Below are positions 1 through 5,378 of a DNA stretch of 5,554 nucleotides, piece after piece (position 1 is the stretch's first letter; every line of letters starts with the position of its first letter). The DNA lies in the NCBI GenBank assembly GCA_021846485.1, contig JAJZWW010000235.1:1-5554 (forward strand), written 5' to 3'. The stretch comes from Actinomycetes bacterium (GTDB taxonomy: Bacteria > Actinomycetota > Acidimicrobiia > Acidimicrobiales > Palsa-688). A program made the translations under genes and the position numbers. A model generated the notes under the pieces. The model saw only the letters and a list, made by a program, of their open reading frames with translations. It ran no database searches and had not been told where the DNA came from.

Positions 1-1856
1 AGCAGCCGGACGGTCACCGGCAGGCCGTCCATCGCCTCGAGGATGGCCACGAAGTCGGCCTTCTGGGCGGCGCGCAGCTCTTCCAGGGCGGCCTCCTCCT
101 CGGCGGGGGTGTCGGCGAGGATCATGCGCCGGACGATCGGCAGGCGGTCCTCGGCGAGGAACATGTGCTCGGTGCGGCACAGGCCGATCCCCTCGGCACC
201 GAACTCCCGGGCCTGGGCGGCGTCCGGGCCGTTGTCGGCGTTGGCCCGCACCGCGAGCTTCCCCTTGCGGATCCGGTCCGCCCAGGAGAGGACGGTGGCG
301 AGCTCCTCTGGCGGCTCGGCGAGCGACAGGGGGACCTCGCCGAGGGCGACCTCGCCGCTCCCGCCGTCGAGGGAGATGACCTCACCCTCCCGCACGGTCG
401 TGGAGCCGGCGCTGAAGGAGCGACCGGAGATGCGCACCGCCTCCGCCCCGACCACCGCCGGCTTGCCCCAGCCCCGGGCGACCACCGCGGCGTGGCTCAC
501 GAGGCCGCCGCGGGAGGTGAGGATGCCCTGGGCGGCGATCATCCCGTGGACGTCCTCGGGGGAGGTCTCCGAGGTGACGAGGATGACCGCCTCTCCGCGC
601 TCGGCGGCGGAGGCGGCGTCGTCGGCGCTGAAGTACACCTTCCCGACCGCCGCGCCGGGGGAGGCGGCCAGGCCCTTGGTGAGGAGCCGGGCCGGCCTCT
701 CGGCGAACTGCGGGTGCAGCACCTGGTCGAGGTGGTCGGCGGTCACCCGCATCACCGCCTCTTCGCGGCTGATCTTCCAGCCGCGCTGGCGGGTCATGTC
801 GACCGCCATGCGGAGCGCGGCGCGGCCGGTCCGCTTGCCGACCCGGGTCTGGAGCATCCAGAGCTTGCCCTGCTCGATGGTGAACTCGGTGTCGCACATG
901 TCCCGGTAGTGCTCCTCGAGGCGGGCGAAGATCGCCATCAACTCCTCGAAGATCGCCGGGAAGCGGTCGCGCAGGGCGGCCAGCGGGAGGGTGTTGCGGA
1001 TGCCGGCGACGACGTCCTCGCCCTGGGCGTTGACGAGGAAGTCCCCGTACTCGCCCTGGGCCCCGGAGGCCGGGTCCCGGGTGAAGCCGACCCCGGTGCC
1101 GGAGTTGTCGTCCCGGTTGCCGAAGACCATGGTCTGCACGTTGACCGCGGTGCCGAGGTCGTGGGGGATGCGCTCCCTCACGCGGTAGGCGACCGCCCGG
1201 GCGCCGTTCCAGGAGCCGAAGACCGCTTCGATGGCGCCCCGGAGCTGGTCCCGGGGGTCTTGGGGGAAAGGCCTCCCGGTGGCGTCGGCCACGATCTGCT
1301 TGTAGGCCTCGGCCAGGTCGCGAAGGGCGCCGGCGCCCACCTCGGCATCGCTCTCCACCCCGGAACGGTGCTTGATCTCCTCGAACGGCTCGTCGAACGC
1401 CTTGGCGTCGAGGCCGAGCACGATCCGCCCGTACATCGAAACGAAGCGCCGGTAGGAGTCGTAGGCGAAGCGCTCGTCGCTGGTCTGGTCGGCCAGGCCC
1501 TTCACCGACTCGTCGTTGAGCCCGAGGTTCAAGACGGTGTCCATCATCCCCGGCATGGAGAACTTGGCACCCGAGCGGACGCTCACGAGCAGCGGGTCGG
1601 CGGCGTTGCCGAGGCGCTTGCCCATCGCCTTCTCCAGCTTGCGGACCTGGCGGTCGATCTCCGCGTCGAGGCCCTCGGGCCAGCCTTGCTCCAGGTAGGC
1701 CCGGCAGGCGCCGGTGCTGATCGTGAAGCCGGGCGGGACCGGCAGGCCGAGCACCGAGGTCATCTCCGCCAGGTTGGCGCCCTTCCCACCCAGCAGGTCC
1801 TTCCGCTCCATCGGCGGGCGGCGGTGCTTGTGGTCGAATGCGTAGGTGTACGGCAT
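1..1856 (-). CDS. ppdK: pyruvate phosphate dikinase, 3'-truncated by window edge
   Basis: PPDK interconverts ATP + phosphate + pyruvate and AMP + diphosphate + PEP in the cytoplasm, through a phosphohistidine carried on a swivelling domain. The first 618 residues are visible, against about 874 in the Clostridium symbiosum enzyme. The N-terminal ATP-grasp part has LLGGKGANLAEM (residues 21-32, Lys25), VSVRSGA with Arg94, and the ATP-site segment EFTIEQGKLWMLQTR (Glu324, Gln336, Arg338). The phosphohistidine domain has RGGLVSHAAVVARG with catalytic His455, the same number as in C. symbiosum. The PEP/pyruvate barrel begins near residue 510 and shows GLCRTEHMF with Arg561; the window cuts just after Arg617. 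The rest of the barrel, including the catalytic Cys near 831, lies outside. The ATG at 1856 is chosen because AGGAGG lies 11 bases upstream and the family's short leader before the glycine loop is kept; Met16 would cut into it. It follows glyS by 56 bases and is probably co-transcribed. Oddity: residue 453 is Val where Thr is usual. PEP synthase is less likely given the spacing to His455. Confidence 0.97.
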   Translation of the reverse strand, partial: MPYTYAFDHKHRRPPMERKDLLGGKGANLAEMTSVLGLPVPPGFTISTGACRAYLEQGWPEGLDAEIDRQVRKLEKAMGKRLGNAADPLLVSVRSGAKFSMPGMMDTVLNLGLNDESVKGLADQTSDERFAYDSYRRFVSMYGRIVLGLDAKAFDEPFEEIKHRSGVESDAEVGAGALRDLAEAYKQIVADATGRPFPQDPRDQLRGAIEAVFGSWNGARAVAYRVRERIPHDLGTAVNVQTMVFGNRDDNSGTGVGFTRDPASGAQGEYGDFLVNAQGEDVVAGIRNTLPLAALRDRFPAIFEELMAIFARLEEHYRDMCDTEFTIEQGKLWMLQTRVGKRTGRAALRMAVDMTRQRGWKISREEAVMRVTADHLDQVLHPQFAERPARLLTKGLAASPGAAVGKVYFSADDAASAAERGEAVILVTSETSPEDVHGMIAAQGILTSRGGLVSHAAVVARGWGKPAVVGAEAVRISGRSFSAGSTTVREGEVISLDGGSGEVALGEVPLSLAEPPEELATVLSWADRIRKGKLAVRANADNGPDAAQAREFGAEGIGLCRTEHMFLAEDRLPIVRRMILADTPAEEEAALEELRAAQKADFVAILEAMDGLPVTVRL

Positions 1857-1867
1857 GGCGGAACGGT

Positions 1868-1873
1868 CCTCCT
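1868..1873 (-). promoter_or_regulatory. Shine-Dalgarno site of ppdK
   Basis: On the minus strand this reads AGGAGG, a perfect anti-16S match, 11 bases before the ATG at 1856 (10 if the following A is counted in the site). It is the clearest ribosome binding site in the window and fixes the ppdK start. Immediately upstream, a GC-only palindrome at 1874-1887 could fold and limit access to it. Confidence 0.8.
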
Positions 1874-1887
1874 GGCCCCCCGGGGCC
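1874..1887 (-). other. GC palindrome abutting the ppdK ribosome binding site
   Basis: The minus strand reads GGCCCCGGGGGGCC, which can pair as a five-base stem (GGCCC/GGGCC) with a four-base loop. It fills part of the 56-base gap between glyS and ppdK and ends directly at the AGGAGG. There is no T-run after it, so it is not a convincing intrinsic terminator; co-transcription with modulation of translation is the simpler reading. In DNA this GC-rich it may be chance. Confidence 0.35.
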
Positions 1888-1912
1888 GGCGCGTGAGCGG
1901 ACGCCTCGGAGC

Positions 1913-3232
1913 CTACCGACCGAGGCGGGCGGCGACCTCGACCCCCAGGCGGTCGATCGGGACCCGGACCTGCTCGGTGGTGTCCCGATCCCGCACCGTC
2001 ACCGCCCGGTCCTCCAGGCTGGCGAAGTCGACGGTGACGCAGAGCGGGGTGCCGATCTCGTCCTGGCGCCGGTAGCGCCGGCCGATCGACTGGGTCTCGT
2101 CGTAGTCGCACATCGCGAGCGGCTGGAGGGCAGCCAGGACCTCCTGGGCGAGCGGGGTGAGGGTCTCCTTGCGCGACAGGGGCAGCACCGCCACCTGGTA
2201 GGGGGCGATGCGCGGGTGGAGGCGCAGGAGGCTGCGGGCCTCGCCTCCCACCTCGTCGCTGCCCCAGGCCGCGAGGAGGAACGCCATCATCGCCCGGGTG
2301 GCGCCGGCGGCGGGTTCGATCACCCATGGGGTGTAGCGCTCCCCGGTCGCCTGGTCGAAGTACTCGAGGCGGGTGCCGCTCGCCGCGGAGTGGGCCTTCA
2401 GGTCGTAGTCGCTGCGGTTGGCGATCCCCTCGAGCTCCCCCCAGCCCCACGGGAAGCAGAACTCGACGTCGGCGGTGCCCGAGGAGTAGTGGGACAGCTC
2501 CTCGCGTTCGTGGTGGCGCAGCCGCAGCAGGTCGCGAGGGATGCCGAGCCCGACGTACCACTCGAGGCGCTCGTGGCACCAGTAGTCGAACCAGTGGTCG
2601 GCCTCCGCCGGCGGCACGAAGAACTCGAGCTCCATCTGCTCGAACTCCCGAGTGCGGAACACGAAGTTGCCGGGGGTGATCTCGTTGCGAAACGACCTGC
2701 CGATCTGGGCGATCCCGAACGGCGGGCGCTTGCGGGAGGTCTGCAGCACGTTGGCGAAGTTGACGAAGTGCCCCTGGGCGGTCTCGGGGCGCAGGTAGGC
2801 CTCGCTGCCGGCGTCCTCGACCGGGCCGACGTGGGTCCGGAACATCATGTTGAACGCCCGGGCCTCGGTGAGGTCCGCGCTACCGCAGCTCGGGCAGCGG
2901 ACGACGCCGTCGTCTCCCGCGCCGAGGTGGTCGGCCCGCCACCGCTCCTTGCAATTGCGGCAGTCGACGAGCGGATCGGTGAAGTTGGCCAGGTGGCCCG
3001 ACGCCTCCCAGATGCGGGGGCTGGAAAGGATGGCGGCGTCGAGGCCGACCACGTCGTGGCGCTGCTGGACCATCGCCCGCCACCACGCCTCCTTGACGTT
3101 GCGCAGCATCAGGGTCCCGAGTGGCCCGTAGTCGTAGGTGGAGCGGAACCCGCCGTAGATCTCCGCCGAGGGGAACACGAAGCCCCGCTGCTTGCAGAGG
3201 CGGACGAGGTCGTCGAGGTCGGGCGCGGCCAT
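1913..3232 (-). CDS. glyS: glycyl-tRNA synthetase, homodimeric class II type
   Basis: This enzyme charges tRNA-Gly with glycine using ATP in the cytoplasm. The 439-residue product matches the single-chain alpha2 family (Thermus and mycobacterial type), not the two-subunit glyQ/glyS type. Visible are the N-terminal FVFPSAEIYGGFRSTYDYGP (19-38), a Cys4 zinc knuckle (Cys91, Cys94, Cys113, Cys116), the glycine-site segment AYLRPETAQG (145-154), class II motif 2 FRNEITPGNFVFRTREFEQM (181-200), ELEGIANRSDYDL (266-278), motif 3 VIEPAAGATR (304-313), and the C-terminal anticodon-binding domain from about 345, with GRRYRRQDEIGTP (384-396). The ATG at 3232 is chosen because Met-Ala-Ala-Pro leads straight into the conserved LDDLVRLCKQRG. 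An in-frame TTG at 3241 would add three residues. Neither start has a good Shine-Dalgarno site. The usual TAQGIFVNF reads TAQGHFVNF here. Its promoter probably lies in the 372-base gap upstream, and ppdK follows 56 bases downstream. Confidence 0.97.
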   Translation of the reverse strand: MAAPDLDDLVRLCKQRGFVFPSAEIYGGFRSTYDYGPLGTLMLRNVKEAWWRAMVQQRHDVVGLDAAILSSPRIWEASGHLANFTDPLVDCRNCKERWRADHLGAGDDGVVRCPSCGSADLTEARAFNMMFRTHVGPVEDAGSEAYLRPETAQGHFVNFANVLQTSRKRPPFGIAQIGRSFRNEITPGNFVFRTREFEQMELEFFVPPAEADHWFDYWCHERLEWYVGLGIPRDLLRLRHHEREELSHYSSGTADVEFCFPWGWGELEGIANRSDYDLKAHSAASGTRLEYFDQATGERYTPWVIEPAAGATRAMMAFLLAAWGSDEVGGEARSLLRLHPRIAPYQVAVLPLSRKETLTPLAQEVLAALQPLAMCDYDETQSIGRRYRRQDEIGTPLCVTVDFASLEDRAVTVRDRDTTEQVRVPIDRLGVEVAARLGR

Positions 3233-3247
3233 GGCGGGCAACGGTAC

Positions 3248-3273
3248 CGGGCCGGCGCGCCCCCGCCGGCCCG
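3248..3273 (-). promoter_or_regulatory. perfect GC hairpin in the glyS leader
   Basis: Two exact ten-base arms, CGGGCCGGCG and CGCCGGCCCG, enclose a six-base loop (minus strand GGGGCG). In the glyS mRNA the hairpin would end about 15 bases before the ATG at 3232. No T-run follows, so it does not look like an intrinsic terminator. It could act in attenuation or control ribosome access to a start codon that lacks a clear Shine-Dalgarno site. The inverted repeat is seen directly; any function is inferred. Confidence 0.5.
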
Positions 3274-3288
3274 CTGGGGTCGACCGTT

Positions 3289-3326
3289 CGCTGTCGCCTA
3301 CGGCCGTCGCTGTCGCCTACGGCCGT
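3289..3326. repeat. 19-bp tandem direct repeat, two full copies
   Basis: The plus-strand unit CGCTGTCGCCTACGGCCGT occurs twice with no gap and no mismatch (3289-3307 and 3308-3326), and the next five bases (CGCTG) begin a third copy. Each unit contains the eight-base palindrome ACGGCCGT, so two palindromes lie 19 bp apart, close to two helical turns and hence on the same DNA face. It sits 57-94 bases upstream of the glyS ATG, where a regulator could bind. It could equally be a slippage product with no role. Confidence 0.85.
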
Positions 3327-3432
3327 CGCTGGAGCCGGGTCGGCCGGCCCGGACGGGCGGTTCGGCAGACCCGCGACCACCCGACGTGTGTCGAAAACTG
3401 CCGTTGGTGTCGGACCTGATGCCAGGGCGCCG

Positions 3433-3519
3433 GAACCGGGTGCAAAGAGCCGAAGTGGGTGCGCTCGACCCCCGTATCGTGCCTTGAGGGCACCCAGTTC
3501 GGTCCTGTGCACCCAGTTC
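3433..3519. repeat. imperfect 30-bp inverted repeat made of four 11-bp motifs
   Basis: The 11-mer GAACTGGGTGC occurs four times. Two are plus-strand variants (GAACCGGGTGC at 3433-3443 and GAAGTGGGTGC at 3452-3462) and two are exact minus-strand copies (3490-3500 and 3509-3519). Starts are 19 bases apart within each pair and 38 bases apart between the inner copies, so all four sit on one 19-bp grid. The outer arms (3433-3462 and 3490-3519) match at 25 of 30 positions around a 27-base centre. In RNA copied in the direction of recO and glyS, two of the five mismatches become G-U pairs, against one in the opposite RNA. The block starts about 95 bases after the recO stop and ends about 200 bases before glyS. 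It could be a hairpin/terminator-like element, a REP-type intergenic repeat, or paired operators. No T-run follows. Confidence 0.8.
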
Positions 3520-3613
3520 CGAGCAGCCCGGCCCCCGGGTTGGCAGGCAGCCCATTGGATTTGCACGCCGGTGGGCGGCACCTGTCCGTCGGGATGTGCG
3601 GCGGGCTTCGGCG

Positions 3614-4378
3614 TCACCACGTCGGCACGTCGGCGATGCTGCGGTCGAGTAGGCGCGGCACCCGGAGTCGTCGCTCCAGGTGGGCCTCGAGCGCCTGGGT
3701 CGCCAGGTTGGTCACCTCCGCGGCAAGGGGGCCGGCTGGCGTGGCGAGGGCCCCGGCCAGGTCGCCCCCGAGGATGCGGGCCACGAGCGCGAGCGCCTCG
3801 GGGCGGACAGCGCGCCGCCCGCCGCCGGTCGGCAGGCAGACCCGGCACACCGCCCCGCCCTCGGCCAGGTCGAGGGCGACCAGCTCGACGTCCCCGCCGG
3901 CGGCGGGGGTTCCGCAGCGCACGCAGGCGTCGAGCATCGGGGCGGTGCCCTCCAGGCCGAGCAGCTTCCAGTAGAAGCCAGCGACGAGCAGCGCTGCGGG
4001 CCGGCGGTCGAGGGTACGCAGCGCGCCGACGAGCATCGCGAACAGCGGCGGGTCCGGGGAGCGCTCCCGGGCCACCTGGTCGACCGCCTCGAGGATCGCC
4101 AGGGCGTCGCGGAGCCTGACGAGGTCTTCGCGGATCGTCCGGAACTGGTGGACGGCCTCCACCTGGGTGACCACGTCGAGCTCCCGGCCCTCGTGGAGCA
4201 TCAGCTGGACGTGGGTGGAGGGTTCCAGGCGCCCGCCTAGGCGGCTGCCGGTGCGGCGTACCCCCTTGGCCACGGCGCGCACCTTGCCCCGCCCGGCGGT
4301 GAGCAGCACGACTATGCGGTCGGCCTCCGCCAGCTTGTAGGTGCGCAGCACGACGGCCTCGTCGCGATAGAGCGCCAC
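3614..4378 (-). CDS. recO: DNA repair protein RecO
   Basis: RecO works with RecR (and RecF) to load RecA onto SSB-coated single-stranded DNA in gap and break repair, and can anneal complementary strands. The 254-residue product has the family's usual length. The N-terminal OB-fold domain (about 1-80) starts with YRDEAVVLRTYKLAEADRIV and continues into GKVRAVAKGVRR (31-42). The C-terminal helical domain follows, with FYWKLLGLEG (135-144) and a Cys4 zinc site formed by two CxxC pairs (Cys152/Cys155 and Cys178/Cys181), as in many bacterial RecO proteins. The start is a GTG at 4378, with GGGGG 8 bases upstream as a weak ribosome binding site. It lies 134 bases after uppS in the same direction. 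In mycobacteria recO precedes uppS, so the order is reversed here. No downstream gene is tightly coupled; a repeat block follows the stop. Confidence 0.95.
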   Translation of the reverse strand: MALYRDEAVVLRTYKLAEADRIVVLLTAGRGKVRAVAKGVRRTGSRLGGRLEPSTHVQLMLHEGRELDVVTQVEAVHQFRTIREDLVRLRDALAILEAVDQVARERSPDPPLFAMLVGALRTLDRRPAALLVAGFYWKLLGLEGTAPMLDACVRCGTPAAGGDVELVALDLAEGGAVCRVCLPTGGGRRAVRPEALALVARILGGDLAGALATPAGPLAAEVTNLATQALEAHLERRLRVPRLLDRSIADVPTW

Positions 4379-4512
4379 CCGCTCAGCCCCCGGCCGGTCG
4401 CCAACGGGCCGCGGGGCGCGAGCTCCCGGCTCCCCGGCCCCGGACCAGCCCGCCGCGCACGCCGGCGATGCTAGCTAGGTGGCCCGGTCGGTCCGCCGGT
4501 CGTGTAGGGGGA
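4379..4512 (-). other. uppS-recO intergenic spacer
   Basis: This is a GC-rich 134-base spacer with no gene. It includes CTAGCTAG (4471-4478), an eight-base palindrome that stands out in this base composition. Overlapping it on the minus strand is TAGCAT, which fits a TAnnnT -10 element; no good -35 lies at the right distance. recO may therefore have a weak promoter of its own, or may simply be read through from uppS. Confidence 0.3.
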
Positions 4513-5256
4513 TCAGCCGGGGATCCCGTCGTCGCGGCGGGCGGCGTTGCCGAAGCGGCGGTCCCGGGCCTGGAACTCCCGGACCGCCTCGAAGAGGTGC
4601 TCCCGGCGGAAGTCGGGCCACAGCACATCGGTGAACACCAGCTCGGAGTAGGCCAGCTCCCAGATGAGGAAGTTGGAGATGCGGTACTCCCCGGAGGTGC
4701 GGATAACCAGGTCGGGGTCGGGGATGCTCGGGTCGTAGAGGTGGCGGGCGACGGTCCGCTCGTCGATGCGCCGGGCCTCCACGCCGGAGGCGACGATCGA
4801 GCGCACCGCGTCGACCAGCTCGGCGCGCCCCCCGTAGTTGAACGCCACGGTGAGGGTCATCGCCCGGTTCCCCGCGGTGAGCGCGGCGGCCTCGTCCATG
4901 CGCCGGGAGACCCAGCGCGGGACCCTCCAGTCCCGTCGGCCGATGAAGCGGATCCGCACCCCGAGGGCGTGCAGGTCGTCGCGGCGCCGGGTGAGCAGCT
5001 GGTCGGCGATCACGTCGAGCAGGAAGCGGACCTCCTGGTGCGGCCGCCGCCAGTTCTCGGTGGAGAAGGCGTACACCGTGAACCAATCCAGGCCGAGCTC
5101 GAGCGCGCCCTGGGCGGCGTCGAAGAGGGCCTCCTCCCCCGCCCGGTGCCCCTCGGTGCGCGGGAGTCCCCGCTTGGTCGCCCAGCGGCCGTTGCCGTCC
5201 ATCACGCACGCCACGTGGCGGGGCATGCGGTGGAGGTCGAGCCCGTCCAGGTCCAT
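4513..5256 (-). CDS. uppS: isoprenyl transferase (undecaprenyl diphosphate synthase family)
   Basis: This cis-prenyltransferase extends farnesyl or a similar allylic diphosphate with isopentenyl diphosphate to make the polyprenyl carrier for peptidoglycan and other wall polymers, at the cytoplasmic face of the membrane. The 247-residue product is close to the 253 of E. coli UppS. Visible motifs in order are HVACVMDGNGRWATKRG with catalytic Asp20 (14-30), the substrate-binding RTEGHRAG (33-40), VYAFSTENWRRP (61-72), FNYGGRAELVDA (139-150), and the C-terminal block with DLVIRTSGEYRISNF (182-196, Arg186, Ser188, Arg192) and AYSELVFTDVLWPDF, where Glu205 matches the Mg-binding glutamate. The ATG at 5256 is chosen. 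A GTG at 5277 would add seven residues and has a G-run 9 bases upstream like that of recO, so the start is uncertain. Product chain length (C50, C55 or shorter) cannot be read from the sequence. recO follows after 134 bases. Confidence 0.96.
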   Translation of the reverse strand: MDLDGLDLHRMPRHVACVMDGNGRWATKRGLPRTEGHRAGEEALFDAAQGALELGLDWFTVYAFSTENWRRPHQEVRFLLDVIADQLLTRRRDDLHALGVRIRFIGRRDWRVPRWVSRRMDEAAALTAGNRAMTLTVAFNYGGRAELVDAVRSIVASGVEARRIDERTVARHLYDPSIPDPDLVIRTSGEYRISNFLIWELAYSELVFTDVLWPDFRREHLFEAVREFQARDRRFGNAARRDDGIPG

Positions 5257-5378
5257 CGGGGTCAACGTACTCGCCACTCGCGGACGCCCCCCGCCGGCTG
5301 GGGCGGGCCGGCAGCCGTGGTCGCCGCACTGCGGGCTCGGGCGGCGGACGGGGCCACCTCCCGGCCGATCAGGCGATG
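5257..5378 (-). other. uppS upstream region
   Basis: These 122 bases between the oxidoreductase remnant and uppS hold no recognisable gene, although the uppS frame stays open through them; the translation there is low-complexity Pro/Arg/Gly and unlike any uppS N-terminus. CGCCCC (5285-5290) and GGGGCG (5300-5305) can form a six-bp stem. A promoter for uppS is expected here, but no clear -35/-10 pair is visible. Confidence 0.35.

Larger units (their letters stand above)
3242..3613. other. non-coding gap between recO and glyS
   Basis: This 372-base stretch holds no convincing gene. Open frames crossing it are arginine- and proline-rich and match no family I recognise. From the recO side it contains about 95 bases with no clear structure, the long inverted repeat at 3433-3519, a less GC-rich stretch (about 3361-3420) that is the most plausible place for a glyS promoter, the 19-bp tandem repeat, and the GC hairpin next to glyS. 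I could not pick out a trustworthy -35/-10 pair. There is no T-box signature (no minus-strand TGGNACCGCG-like element) ahead of glyS. Confidence 0.7.

Noticed and set aside
165..2075. A 636-codon plus-strand open frame opposite ppdK
   Set aside because: It is antisense to a clear ppdK with all motifs in place, and its translation is low-complexity Gly/Ala/Val/Glu/His-rich, the usual mirror of high-GC coding DNA.
1838..3487. A 549-codon plus-strand open frame opposite glyS
   Set aside because: It is antisense to glyS, with a biased Val/Gly/Glu/Arg composition and no recognisable family; it is open only because stops are rare in this base composition.
3433..3519. Intrinsic terminator for recO or a small CRISPR-like array
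   Set aside because: There is no T-run after the stem on either strand, and the 11-bp motifs with 8-base spacers and mixed orientation are far too short for a CRISPR array.
3298..3555. A possible small 85-codon minus-strand gene in the recO-glyS gap
   Set aside because: It runs through both repeat arrays, has no ribosome binding site I can see, and its Arg/Gly/Ser-rich translation resembles nothing.
3242..3613. T-box riboswitch ahead of glyS
   Set aside because: No T-box consensus (TGGNACCGCG-like) or terminator/antiterminator pair with a T-run is present on the minus strand.
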